DNA of 50,890 nt, from contig JAFTPF010000137.1 in the NCBI GenBank assembly GCA_017463445.1, positions 1 through 50,890 on the forward strand, in the 5' to 3' direction. The notes beneath the pieces are model-generated. The model searched no databases. It worked only from the letters and a program-made list of their open reading frames with translations, and was not told the DNA's origin. Position 1 is the stretch's first letter; each line of letters opens with the position of its first letter. Origin of the DNA: Clostridia bacterium (lineage in GTDB: Bacteria; Bacillota; Clostridia; Oscillospirales; CAG-272). This document shows, one piece after another, positions 40,771 through 48,927 of this stretch. The translations under genes were made by a program, and so were the position numbers.

Positions 40771-41382
40771 ATGGAACCACTCACTTCCAAAGAAAAAGCA
40801 TTCTACGAGTATATCTCCGAAACGATCCACGCACAGGGCTATCCTCCCAGCGTGCGGGACATCCAACAGGCACTGGGCATCAAGTCCACCTCCACCGTTC
40901 ACGCCTATCTCCAGCGTCTGGAGGAAAAGGGCTACATCCGCAAGACCGATCGCAAGAGCCGCTCCCTGCGGGTCAGCGATCCCACTCCCGCCTCCAGCGA
41001 CATTGCTCATGTTCCGGTGGTGGGCACGGTCGCCGCCGGCATCCCCATCCTTGCCGCCGAGAACATTGAGGACTACGTGGATGTTCCCCTGACCCGCCGC
41101 TCGCTGAGAAGCAGCGATCTGTTCGCGCTCCGGGTCAAGGGCGAGAGTATGATCGGCGTGGGTATTATGGACGGCGACATCATCGTGGTCAAGAAAGAAA
41201 ACGTAGCACAGAACGGCGAGATCGTGGTAGCTCTGGTGGGCGATGAGGCCACCGTCAAGACCTACTACAAAGAAAACGGTCACTTCCGCCTCCAACCCGA
41301 GAATCCCACCATGGCCCCCATCATCGTGGAGGACGAGCTACTGATCCTGGGCAAGGTCGTCTCGGTTCACCGTTTCTATTAA
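40771..41382 (+). CDS. lexA: LexA repressor
   Basis: 203 residues. An N-terminal winged helix (LTSKEKAFYEYISETIHAQGYPPSVRDIQQALGIKSTSTVHAYLQRLEEKGYI) binds SOS boxes; the C-terminal half is an S24-type self-cleaving domain. The scissile Ala89-Gly90 (VAAG), nucleophile Ser126 (GESM) and general-base Lys163 (ATVKTYY) are all present, so it should be inactivated by RecA-stimulated autoproteolysis after DNA damage. GAAAGGA lies upstream of ATG, and an SOS box is about 100 bases upstream. The next gene follows 9 bases after the stop and may be part of the regulon. Confidence 0.97.
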   Translation: MEPLTSKEKAFYEYISETIHAQGYPPSVRDIQQALGIKSTSTVHAYLQRLEEKGYIRKTDRKSRSLRVSDPTPASSDIAHVPVVGTVAAGIPILAAENIEDYVDVPLTRRSLRSSDLFALRVKGESMIGVGIMDGDIIVVKKENVAQNGEIVVALVGDEATVKTYYKENGHFRLQPENPTMAPIIVEDELLILGKVVSVHRFY

Positions 41383-41391
41383 GGAGCGCCC

Positions 41392-42255
41392 ATGAAGAAA
41401 AATACTCCCCCTGCCGCAAAATCCGCGGCGAATGCCAAAGGCGGCAGATCCGCAAAGACTTCGCCTCCCGCGACGCTGTCCGCGGCAGCCGTCAAAAAGC
41501 TGTCCCGGCTGACCCTGCTTCTGGCGCTGGTCGCTCCCCTGATCGACGCCGTGGTGATCTTCCCGCTACGGCAGATCATTCTTTCGAACCATGGCGCAGG
41601 AACGGTCTATCAGATCTTCTTCCAAGCAACCGAGCTCTTCAATCTTGCCGCTTTCTTCTTACTGCTGGCGCTGGCGGTCTACTGTGCCGTTGCAGATTCT
41701 ACTAAAACGCTGGGGCGCATTCTTGCGCTTCACGGTATCTCATCGGTATTCGTGGTGATCCTGCTGCGGTTGGCGGTCTACTATCTGCTGGCCTGGTTGG
41801 ATTCCACGCTGGTGCTCCCCTTCGAGCTGTGCAACGTGACGCTGAATACCCTGACCGCCGACAGCTCGGAGATGGTCTATACGGGGCTGTCCCTCTTCAT
41901 CAGCCAGGTGTTTTTGTTCGTCATCCTGCTGATCGCCTCGCTGTTCGCCTTGCGTCGCCGGCAGACAGCTTTGCGCGCCCGTCAGGATCTGTCTCCTTCG
42001 TCGCTGTATCAGAATTACGACGATACTCCCCTGCCCGTTGCGCTTCGATTGGGGCTGATCGCTTACGGCGTGCTGGCGTTTGTTAATTCCGTGCTGAATA
42101 CCGTAGGCACCGTCCTGCAGGCGGGTGCCCCCGACAGCTTCAACACGCTGCTGTCGCTGGTAGTTCCCTACTTCCTGCTGGCGATCTACTGTCTCCTCTG
42201 TTACCTGGTGCTGGATTACGGCACACGGTACATTGCAAGAGAGTGTGCGCAATAA
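41392..42255 (+). CDS. Hypothetical multi-pass membrane protein
   Basis: 287 residues. A basic, Ala/Lys-rich N-terminus of about 35 residues is followed by roughly six membrane segments (LTLLLALVAPLIDAVVIFPL, FNLAAFFLLLALAVYCAV, ISSVFVVILLRLAVYYLLAWL, QVFLFVILLIASLFAL, LGLIAYGVLAFVNSVLNTVG, LSLVVPYFLLAIYCLLCYL). No family recognised and no active-site motif. It starts 9 bases after lexA with a GGAG ribosome site inside the gap, so it is in the lexA operon and probably SOS-coregulated. Confidence 0.82.
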   Translation: MKKNTPPAAKSAANAKGGRSAKTSPPATLSAAAVKKLSRLTLLLALVAPLIDAVVIFPLRQIILSNHGAGTVYQIFFQATELFNLAAFFLLLALAVYCAVADSTKTLGRILALHGISSVFVVILLRLAVYYLLAWLDSTLVLPFELCNVTLNTLTADSSEMVYTGLSLFISQVFLFVILLIASLFALRRRQTALRARQDLSPSSLYQNYDDTPLPVALRLGLIAYGVLAFVNSVLNTVGTVLQAGAPDSFNTLLSLVVPYFLLAIYCLLCYLVLDYGTRYIARECAQ

Positions 42256-42268
42256 TTAGATTTGACTG

Positions 42269-42296
42269 AAATCGCCGCGTTTGCGGCGATTTTTCA
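42269..42296 (+). terminator. Terminator of the lexA operon
   Basis: 10-bp stem (42269-42278 with 42283-42292), GTTT loop, followed by TTTTC. Confidence 0.85.
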
Positions 42297-42299
42297 TTT

Positions 42300-42460
42300 G
42301 TGGGAGGTTGCCTGCCGAAGGGCAAACGGTATTCGATATTCGGCACGGGAGGAGCAAGCCCCTCTCCTACCCGGTGCGATAGAAAGGGAGAGGTTGTGGG
42401 TCGAGGGGCGATTTCCCTTCGTTTGTACGAAAATATTTCGCCGCGCAGTACAAACGGAAA
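42300..42460. repeat. Palindrome-rich intergenic stretch
   Basis: Contains CGGTATTCGATATTCGG-like and GGGAG/CTCTCC pairings and a hairpin GTTTGTAC (42421-42428) with GTACAAAC (42448-42455), whose loop begins with a CGAAAATATTTCG near-palindrome. No gene seen. It may be a different intergenic repeat or a leader element of the following operon. Confidence 0.4.
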
Positions 42461-42478
42461 CAAAACTTTAACATTTGC

Positions 42479-42488
42479 GTGATACAAT
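42479..42488 (+). promoter_or_regulatory. Extended -10 promoter of the two-component operon
   Basis: TGATACAAT, with TACAAT at 42483-42488; no good -35, so an activator, perhaps the response regulator, is likely. Confidence 0.5.
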
Positions 42489-42517
42489 GAGATCATTATT
42501 GTAGGGAGGTTTTTCTT

Positions 42518-43189
42518 ATGTTCAAAATTCTGGTGTTGGAAGACGATGTGGATCTTAACCGCACCGTGTGCTCTTTTCTGAGTCACAGCGGTTACGAGGC
42601 CACAGGCTGTCTGAATGCCGCAGATGCCTACGACGCGATGTACGAGACCGTGTTCGATCTGATCGTTTCGGATATTATGATGCCCGACGTAGACGGCTTT
42701 GAATTCGTCCGCAACGTCCGCACACAGAGCGAGAATATCCCCATCCTCTTTATGACTGCCCGTGACGATTTTGCCTCCAAACAGAAGGGATATCGGGTGG
42801 GCGTAGACGATTATATGGTCAAGCCCGTGGATCTGGATGAGCTGTTTCTGCGGATCGGCGCGCTCCTCAGGCGGGCGAAGATCGCTTCCAGTCGCAAGCT
42901 GGAGGTGGGAGCCTTTGTCATGGATGCCGACGAGCATACCGCTTATCTTGACGGCGAGGAGATCGCCCTCACCAATCGGGAGTTCAGCCTACTCTACAAG
43001 CTGCTCTCCTACCCCAAGAAGACCTTCACCCGCACTCAACTGATGGATGAGTTCTGGGACGTGGATACCGCTTCGGGTCCCCGCACGGTGGACGTGTATA
43101 TGACCAAGCTTCGCAGTAAGCTTGCCGATTGCAAAGATTTCGAGATCGTTACCGTCCACGGACTGGGCTACAAGGCGGTGATCAAATGA
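42518..43189 (+). CDS. OmpR/PhoB-family response regulator
   Basis: 223 residues. The receiver domain has the acidic pocket (LEDD near residue 8), phospho-acceptor Asp52 (LIVSDIMMPDVDG), Thr80 and Lys102 (VKPVDLDEL). The C-terminal DNA-binding winged helix is complete (LTNREFSLLYKLLSYPKKTFTRTQLMDEFWDVDTASGPRTVDVYMTKLRSKL, then VTVHGLGYKAVIK). Its last codon overlaps the start of the kinase gene. GGAGG precedes ATG 42518. Probably controls this operon and genes for envelope functions. Confidence 0.95.
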   Translation: MFKILVLEDDVDLNRTVCSFLSHSGYEATGCLNAADAYDAMYETVFDLIVSDIMMPDVDGFEFVRNVRTQSENIPILFMTARDDFASKQKGYRVGVDDYMVKPVDLDELFLRIGALLRRAKIASSRKLEVGAFVMDADEHTAYLDGEEIALTNREFSLLYKLLSYPKKTFTRTQLMDEFWDVDTASGPRTVDVYMTKLRSKLADCKDFEIVTVHGLGYKAVIK

Positions 43190-44262
43190 GCAGACCGCCT
43201 CGGTTTGCCGCTGTTATCCGTTCGGTAAATCGCTTTCTGGTCTTCTTTCTGCTGGTCGCCTTCGTCACCACCTGCTGTCTGATGCTCTTTATCACGGTCA
43301 TGTCTCAAACCATGGAGATCGATCTGACCTCGGACAACATCCAGGCGGCAGCAAAGCTCACCTTCGCCAACGTGATCCTGCTGAGTCTCGCCTGCGCTAC
43401 CGTCGACTCTATCAGACGGAAGCTTACCGTCACCCGACCCGCGCGGATCATCGTCCAGACTACCCAAAAGCTGATGAAGGGCGATTTCACCGCCCGTGTT
43501 CCCACCCTTGCCAAAATGGACGATGAGGACACCTTCAACCGCATCGGCAAGGGCATTAACCGCCTTGCCGAGGAGCTGTCGGGGGTGGAGACCCTGCGTA
43601 CCGATTTCGTTGCCAACGTCTCCCACGAGCTGAAGACACCGCTGGCGGTCATCGGCAATTACGCCGCTATGCTGCGGGAGCCGGGGCTCTCCGAGGAAAA
43701 GCGGATCGAATATTCGAAGGCGATCTCCGACACCTCCCGTCGGCTGGCAAATCTCATCACCAACATCCTCAAGCTGAACAAGCTGGAGAATCAGCAGATC
43801 TTCCCCGAAAACACCGTCTACGATCTGGGCGAGCAGCTTTGCGAATGTCTGCTCCAATTCGAGGGCGAGTGGGAGAAGAAGAACATCGAGATCGAAACCG
43901 ACATCGCCGAGGACGTGGAGGTCTGTGCGGATCGGGAGCTTTTGTCTCTGGTCTGGAACAATCTGCTATCCAACGCCTTTAAATTCACCGACGAGGGCGG
44001 CAGAGTCTCGGTGTGTCTTACCACCGACGATACCTTCGCCACGGTCAGCGTCACCGACACCGGCTGCGGTATGACTCCCGAGGTGGGCGCACACATTTTC
44101 GAAAAATTCTATCAGGGCGACACCTCTCACGCCACTCGCGGCAACGGCCTCGGTCTGGCGCTGGTCAAGCGGGTCGTGGATATTGTGGAAGGAGAGATCT
44201 CGGTGGAGAGCGTCAGCGGTAAAGGCTCTACCTTCACCGTTCGGATCAAAAAACGGCTATGA
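43186..44262 (+). CDS. Sensor histidine kinase
   Basis: 358 residues. Two TM helices (about 15-38 and 58-72) enclose a short extracellular loop of only some 20 residues, so ligand sensing is likely within the membrane. A HAMP linker follows, then the dimerisation domain with His147 (NVSHELKTPLAV) and the ATPase domain with N box WNNLLSNAFKF, G1 DTGCGM and G2 GNGLGLALV. It phosphorylates the adjacent response regulator. ATGA overlaps join it to both neighbours, so all three genes are translationally coupled. Two further membrane proteins of the operon are plausible accessory components. Confidence 0.95.
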   Translation: MSRPPRFAAVIRSVNRFLVFFLLVAFVTTCCLMLFITVMSQTMEIDLTSDNIQAAAKLTFANVILLSLACATVDSIRRKLTVTRPARIIVQTTQKLMKGDFTARVPTLAKMDDEDTFNRIGKGINRLAEELSGVETLRTDFVANVSHELKTPLAVIGNYAAMLREPGLSEEKRIEYSKAISDTSRRLANLITNILKLNKLENQQIFPENTVYDLGEQLCECLLQFEGEWEKKNIEIETDIAEDVEVCADRELLSLVWNNLLSNAFKFTDEGGRVSVCLTTDDTFATVSVTDTGCGMTPEVGAHIFEKFYQGDTSHATRGNGLGLALVKRVVDIVEGEISVESVSGKGSTFTVRIKKRL

Positions 44263-45191
44263 AAGATCTCTTTTTCGGCATCCTCGCTTATTGCAAGCAA
44301 AATTGGCGGCGCATCCTTACCGTTCTGCTCTATCCGCCTGTGTGGATAGTCGTTCTATCGACTGTCGTCAGCGGCGGCGCGACCGTAGCGGTCTTTCTGA
44401 TGCGGTGGGAGCAGAGCCCCATTGCCATTCCCGCATATGTGGCAGCCGCATATGCACTGACCGTCGTTGTGATGCGGTGTATCAAGTATTTCCCCCGCTG
44501 GTTCCGCACGGGCAAAGGCAAGCTCCACTCTACCCACTACAGCGGGCTCTTTCTCAACGATGTGGAATTCCGCACCACGGTGACACTTTACGGATCGCTT
44601 GCCATCAACCTGCTCTATATCGTTTTTAACGCCTGCCTCGCCGTCTATTACCACACCAACTGGTTCGGCATTCTCTCCGGTTACTACGCCATCCTTGCCG
44701 CGATGCGCTTTTTGCTGGCTCGCTATGTGAGACGGGTAGGCATCGGAACCGATCAGATCGGAGAATATCGCCGTTCTCGGCTGTGCGGTATCATCCTGCT
44801 GACCCTTAATCTGACGCTAACCGGTGCGGTGCTGATGATCCTGTATCAGGACAAGGGCTACGAGTATAGCGGAATGCTGATCTACATTATGGCCGCCTAT
44901 ACCTTCTACATCACCACTCACGCCATCATCGACATCGTCAAATTCCGCAAGTACAACAGCCCCGTGATGTCTGCCACCAAGCGGATCAATCTGTCCGCCG
45001 CGCTGGTCTCGATGCTGGCGCTGGAAACTGCGATGATCTCTCAGTTCGGCGCAGAACAGACACCCGAGTTCCGACGGATCATGATCGCCTCCACCGGCGC
45101 GGGGATCAGCCTCATCGTGATCACTCTGTCAGTCTTTATGATCGTCACGGCAAACCGTGCCATCCGTAAGTTCAAAGAAATGGAGCGGTGA
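44259..45191 (+). CDS. Hypothetical membrane protein of the two-component operon
   Basis: 310 residues. Seven or eight membrane segments (VLLYPPVWIVVLSTVVSGGATVAVFLM, IAIPAYVAAAYALTVVVM, LYGSLAINLLYIVFNACLAVYY, WFGILSGYYAILAAMRFLLA, LCGIILLTLNLTLTGAVLMIL, SGMLIYIMAAYTFYITTHAII, GISLIVITLSVFMIV). No domain recognised. The start overlaps the kinase stop (ATGA). Membrane partners encoded immediately after intramembrane-sensing kinases are often sensors or targets, so a role with this kinase is the best guess. Confidence 0.82.
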   Translation: MKDLFFGILAYCKQNWRRILTVLLYPPVWIVVLSTVVSGGATVAVFLMRWEQSPIAIPAYVAAAYALTVVVMRCIKYFPRWFRTGKGKLHSTHYSGLFLNDVEFRTTVTLYGSLAINLLYIVFNACLAVYYHTNWFGILSGYYAILAAMRFLLARYVRRVGIGTDQIGEYRRSRLCGIILLTLNLTLTGAVLMILYQDKGYEYSGMLIYIMAAYTFYITTHAIIDIVKFRKYNSPVMSATKRINLSAALVSMLALETAMISQFGAEQTPEFRRIMIASTGAGISLIVITLSVFMIVTANRAIRKFKEMER

Positions 45192-45210
45192 TCCGCTTCG
45201 GGAGTTTATT

Positions 45211-45624
45211 ATGGAAGAGAAAAATAAGACCGAGACCTTCTCCTTCTCGTATTCCGCCAAGGAACAAAAGGAGATCCAAACCATCCGAAGCAAATACGCC
45301 CCGCCTGTTCCCGCAGACGATAAGAAGCGCATGATGGATCGGCTCCGCGCGCTGGATCGAAGCGTCACCCGCAAGGCGTCCGCCATTGCGCTGACCATCG
45401 GCATCATCGGCGCACTGCTGCTGGGGATTGGCATGAGCCTGGTCACCACCGACCTGGGCGACACCATCGGGATCGGCGATCCTATGATCCCCGGTATCAT
45501 CTTCGGACTTTTAGGCATCGGAATTGCCGCACTGTCCTATCCCGTCTACATCGCCGTCACCCGTCGGGAACGGAAACGGATCGCGCCTGAGATCCTGCGA
45601 CTTTCCGACGAGCTGCTTAAATAA
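45211..45624 (+). CDS. Hypothetical small membrane protein of the two-component operon
   Basis: 137 residues. The N-terminal 60 residues are charged and soluble (EEKNKTETFSFSYSAKEQKEIQTIRSKY, with the repeated core MMDRLRALDRSVTRKAS), then two TM helices (AIALTIGIIGALLLGIGMSLV and MIPGIIFGLLGIGIAALSYPVYI) with a short loop and a charged C-terminus. The pattern recalls dihydropteridine reductase-like or DUF-type small membrane proteins often listed next to sensor kinases; no function can be given. ATG 45211 follows GGGAG. A long terminator ends the operon. Confidence 0.8.
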   Translation: MEEKNKTETFSFSYSAKEQKEIQTIRSKYAPPVPADDKKRMMDRLRALDRSVTRKASAIALTIGIIGALLLGIGMSLVTTDLGDTIGIGDPMIPGIIFGLLGIGIAALSYPVYIAVTRRERKRIAPEILRLSDELLK

Positions 45625-45625
45625 A

Positions 45626-45667
45626 CAGTAAAAGACCGCACAGCTTCTGCTGTGCGGTCTTTTACTG
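45626..45667. terminator. Bidirectional terminator
   Basis: Perfect 19-bp stem (45626-45644 with 45649-45667), TTCT loop, AAAAG/CTTTT in the stem. It separates the two-component operon from spoVS. Confidence 0.9.
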
Positions 45668-45688
45668 CGTCGATCTCTGCCGACATTC

Positions 45689-45961
45689 TTATTCGGCGAT
45701 CTTATCGGCCTTTACGATCAGCTTGATAGCGGTACGCTGCTCGTCGTTGACCGAAACCTCTGCGAAAGAAGGCTTGCAGCTGATCTCCAGCTGATCCTCG
45801 CTCAGGAATGCGCCTGCAACGGCTACTGCCTTGACAGCCTGGTTCACTGCGCCTGCGCCGATCGCCTGTACTTCTACTTCACCGCATTCACGGATAACGC
45901 CGGCAATGGCTCCCGCAACGAGATTGGGGCTGGATTTAGCTGATACTTTCAAAACTTCCAT
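45689..45961 (-). CDS. spoVS: Stage V sporulation protein S
   Basis: 90 residues, nearly the canonical length. The sequence MEVLKVSAKSSPNLVAGAIAGVIRECGEVEVQAIGAGAVNQAVKA with PSFAEVSVNDEQRTAIKLIVK is a textbook SpoVS (Alba-like fold). In Bacillus it affects septation and sporulation and may bind nucleic acid. It lies downstream of ymdB and rny on the same strand, the conserved Firmicute order, but has its own promoter in the gap. It is the main hint that the organism belongs to a spore-forming lineage. Confidence 0.97.
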   Translation of the reverse strand: MEVLKVSAKSSPNLVAGAIAGVIRECGEVEVQAIGAGAVNQAVKAVAVAGAFLSEDQLEISCKPSFAEVSVNDEQRTAIKLIVKADKIAE

Positions 45962-46012
45962 GGTCTTTCTCCTCTCACAAATTGAGAATTAGGTAAGGAT
46001 ACCTGTTACTCT

Positions 46013-46041
46013 ATTATATCAAATTCTGAAAAATGGTTCAA
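46013..46041 (-). promoter_or_regulatory. Promoter of spoVS
   Basis: Minus strand: -35 TTGAAC (46041-46036), 17-bp spacer, -10 TATAAT (46018-46013). Confidence 0.8.
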
Positions 46042-46056
46042 GAGGAAAGCGGATTC

Positions 46057-46833
46057 TTATGAAAATTCTACTCTTGTTACAAATTCCGCGCCCACCGTTT
46101 GTGGGCTTTTGACAAACTCCGCCCCTTGAAAAGTTACATTTCCATTCGAAAGCTCAAATTTTGTCGGAATTTTGTATCTCAGCTTTTGGATGATGCAATC
46201 TACGTCAACCCCCAGCGCGCTCTCGAAAACGCCGCACATTCCAAGGTCGGTAACATAGCCGCTCCCCTTCGGAAGAATTCTTGCATCAGCGGTAGGGACG
46301 TGAGTATGGGTGCCTACGATGACGTCGATCTTTCCGTCAAAGTGCCGTGCCAGCGCAATTTTTTCGGAGGTGGCTTCGGCGTGGATATCCATCAGCGAGA
46401 GGTCGTAGCGTCCCGCGTTGCGCTCCAAGATCTTCTCCACGGTGCGAAAAGGACAGTCCAGCGCGTCCATAAAGACGGTTCCCTGCACATTGATCACCAA
46501 AATGCGCCAGCCGTTGACATCCAGGATGGTGTCGCCCTTGCCCGGCAGCTCGGAGGGGTAGTTGGCAGGGCGGAGGATCCGCTCCTCGTCGTCCAGGTAG
46601 CGGTAGACCTCCCGTTTTTTAAAGATGTGGTTGCCGCCGGTGATCACGTCCACTCCCGCGGCAAACAGCCGCTGGGCGGTGGCTTTGGTGATGCCGTTGC
46701 CTGCGTCGGCGTTCTCACCGTTGAGCATCACGAAATCGATCTGCCGCTCCTTCCGATATTTCCACAGCGTACCACACAGCCGATCTACGGCGACAGGTCC
46801 CACCACGTCGCCAAGGCAAAGTATTTTCATCAT
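46057..46833 (-). CDS. ymdB: YmdB-family metallophosphoesterase (2',3'-cyclic nucleotide phosphodiesterase)
   Basis: 258 residues, cytosolic. Di-metal phosphodiesterase of the TIGR00282 family. Motifs: ILCLGDVVGPVAVD (Asp ligand), VMLNGENADAGNGIT (Asn), VITGGNHIFKKREVYRYLDDE (the family's GNH), LSLMDIHAEATSEK and DVIVGTHTHVPTADARIL (metal-binding His residues), GYVTDLGMCGVFESALGVD. YmdB is required for biofilm and late adaptive expression in Bacillus subtilis and neighbours rny there too. A terminator-like hairpin sits just ahead of its start codon. Confidence 0.94.
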   Translation of the reverse strand: MMKILCLGDVVGPVAVDRLCGTLWKYRKERQIDFVMLNGENADAGNGITKATAQRLFAAGVDVITGGNHIFKKREVYRYLDDEERILRPANYPSELPGKGDTILDVNGWRILVINVQGTVFMDALDCPFRTVEKILERNAGRYDLSLMDIHAEATSEKIALARHFDGKIDVIVGTHTHVPTADARILPKGSGYVTDLGMCGVFESALGVDVDCIIQKLRYKIPTKFELSNGNVTFQGAEFVKSPQTVGAEFVTRVEFS

Positions 46834-46846
46834 GATTTCCTTTCCG

Positions 46847-46892
46847 AAAAAGAAGGAGAAGTCAGCTCCTCACAGAGCGTCTCTTCTCCTTC
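46847..46892 (-). terminator. Terminator-like hairpin between rny and ymdB
   Basis: Minus strand: GAAGGAGAAG (46892-46883) pairs with CTTCTCCTTC (46861-46852), then TTTTT. It ends some 14 bases before ATG 46833, overlapping the region of the ribosome site. Confidence 0.65.
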
Positions 46893-47012
46893 CGAGATCC
46901 ATATTTCATAATATATCGCTATTTATGAGAAGTCGGCGGTGCCGAACAAACTTGCAAGCTAACTTTATATTATTTATATGTTCCCCACGGCGATTGCCGC
47001 CGCGAGCGTTGT

Positions 47013-48590
47013 TTATTTGGCGTAATCGACTGCTCTGCTCTCGCGCACCACGTTGATCTTGATCTGACCGGGATACTTGAGCTCTGCCTCGATCTTCTTG
47101 GCAACGTCTCTTGCCACCAGGATCATCTGTTGATCGGAAACCGCCTCGGGCTTTACCATGATCCGCACTTCTCTGCCCGCCTGGATCGCGAAGGACTTCT
47201 CCACTCCGGGGAAGGATTCTGCGATTTCCTCCAGCTTCTGCAGGCGCTTGATGTAATTCTCCAGATTCTCGCGTCTTGCACCGGGACGGGCTGCCGAAAT
47301 GGCGTCTGCCGCCTGTACGATGAAGGCGATGGGAGTCTTGGGATCCACGTCTCCGTGGTGCGCCTCGATGGCGTGAATGATCTCTTTGCTCTCCTTGTAC
47401 TTCTTGGCAACGTCTACGCCGATCTGGACGTGGCTGCCTTCGGTCTCGTGGGTCAGTGCCTTGCCGATGTCATGGAGCAGACCCGCACGCTTGGCGACGG
47501 TGCTGTCTACACCCATCTCGTCTGCGATCATTCCCGAGAGGAGCGATACCTCGATGGAGTGATCCAGTACGTTCTGTCCGTAGCTGGTACGGTAACGGAG
47601 TCGTCCCAGCAGCTTCACCAGCTCCTGAGAGATGCCGTGGATGCCGGTCTCGAAGGTGGCGCGGTCGCCTGCCTGCTTGATGGACAGCTCCACTTCCTTC
47701 TTTGCCTTTTCCACCATTTCTTCGATGCGGGCGGGATGGATACGCCCGTCTGCGATGAGCTTTTCCAGCGCCAGTCTCGCGGTCTCTCTCCGAACGGGAT
47801 CGAAGCAAGAGACGGTGATGGCCTCGGGGGTATCGTCGATGATCAGATCGACGCCGGTGAGGTTCTCCACTGCGCGGATATTTCTGCCCTCGCGTCCGAT
47901 GATGCGACCCTTCATGTCGTCGTTGGGAAGGGGAACCACCGACACGGTCGCCTCGGCAACATGCTCGGATGCCAGGCGGGAGATCGCCAGAGACAGGATG
48001 CTGCGCGCCTTTTCATCGGCGTCTTCCTTCAGCTGCTCCTCAATCTCGGCAAGCTTCATGGCGGCCTCGTAGCGCGCCTGCTCCTCGATCTGTCCTATGA
48101 TCTCAGCCTTTGCCTCCTCAACGGTAAGTCCGGACAGCTCCTGCAGCTTTTCCAGCTGCTGTGTCTTGATGGCCTCCAGCTCTTCCCCGCGGGCGGTGTT
48201 TTCCTTGATCTTGTTGTCCAGTTGGGCTTCCTTGCGCTCGCACTGCTCGATCTTGCGGTCCAGCTGTTCTTCGCGGGATGCGACGCGGCGTTCCAGACGG
48301 GTCACTTCGTTACGACGATCCTTGATCTCGCGTTCGCTTTCCTTCTTCGCGGCGAGGATCTCTTCCTTGGCTTCCAGAACGGCTTCCTTTTTCTTGGTCT
48401 CGGCGACCTTCATCGCCTCTGCCACGATACGCTCTGCTTCCTGCTCGGCGGAACCGATCTTAGCCTCTGCCACCCGTTTGCGCCACAACTTGCCAACGAT
48501 AAATCCGACTGCCAAGCCGATCACTGCCACGGCGGCAGCAATGCCGATCCAACCGAACAGCGGAATATTCAGTTGTGTTGGGTAAAACAA
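47013..48590 (-). CDS. rny: Ribonuclease Y
   Basis: 525 residues; the membrane-bound endoribonuclease that starts mRNA decay in Firmicutes. N-terminal TM ([19 protein letters not shown]), a long coiled coil (residues about 40-200, [27 protein letters not shown]...), a KH domain near 228 ([19 protein letters not shown]) and an HD domain near 372 ([14 protein letters not shown], then HHGD). Length is typical. The start is TTG 48590, set by a strong AGGAGGTG 8 bases upstream; no ATG is near. Followed by ymdB and spoVS. Confidence 0.97.
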   Translation of the reverse strand: MFYPTQLNIPLFGWIGIAAAVAVIGLAVGFIVGKLWRKRVAEAKIGSAEQEAERIVAEAMKVAETKKKEAVLEAKEEILAAKKESEREIKDRRNEVTRLERRVASREEQLDRKIEQCERKEAQLDNKIKENTARGEELEAIKTQQLEKLQELSGLTVEEAKAEIIGQIEEQARYEAAMKLAEIEEQLKEDADEKARSILSLAISRLASEHVAEATVSVVPLPNDDMKGRIIGREGRNIRAVENLTGVDLIIDDTPEAITVSCFDPVRRETARLALEKLIADGRIHPARIEEMVEKAKKEVELSIKQAGDRATFETGIHGISQELVKLLGRLRYRTSYGQNVLDHSIEVSLLSGMIADEMGVDSTVAKRAGLLHDIGKALTHETEGSHVQIGVDVAKKYKESKEIIHAIEAHHGDVDPKTPIAFIVQAADAISAARPGARRENLENYIKRLQKLEEIAESFPGVEKSFAIQAGREVRIMVKPEAVSDQQMILVARDVAKKIEAELKYPGQIKINVVRESRAVDYAK

Positions 48591-48664
48591 ATTTTACACC
48601 TCCTTTTGATTTGCGTTATAATTTATACACACGAATCTCCGTAAGTAAAATTATATCCATTATT

Positions 48665-48693
48665 ATTTTAATCATTTTTGCCCCGTCTGTCAA
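48665..48693 (-). promoter_or_regulatory. Sigma-A promoter of rny
   Basis: Minus strand: -35 TTGACA (48693-48688), 17-bp spacer, -10 TAAAAT (48670-48665). The leader is about 70 bases. The rest of the 337-base gap to asnA holds CCGC-TTT-GCGG and a CCCCTTG...AAGGGGC pairing but no gene. Confidence 0.85.
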
Positions 48694-48855
48694 GGGGCTA
48701 CCGCCCCTTTGCGAAAAATTTATATTTGTTTCACAATTTGATATTTTTACCAAAAGCGGCGACTCGATTTTGTGCACTTTGCTACGCTAAATCAATCCGC
48801 TTTGCGGCGGCTTCCGCGTATCCTCTAAAAAAGCAAGGAAATCAACCGAAAAGTA

Positions 48856-48884
48856 TTGATTTTTCGCGCCGATTGTACTATAAT
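48856..48884 (+). promoter_or_regulatory. Promoter of asnA
   Basis: -35 TTGATT (48856-48861), 17-bp spacer, -10 TATAAT (48879-48884). Confidence 0.8.
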
Positions 48885-48927
48885 AATACCATTCAATGTA
48901 CGGTATCATCACGAAAGGATCATCCCT

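Noticed and set aside
47130-48644. 504-codon plus-strand frame opposite rny
   Set aside because: Antisense shadow of the coiled-coil region; Leu/Gln-rich translation is the mirror of its Glu/Lys/Ala codons.
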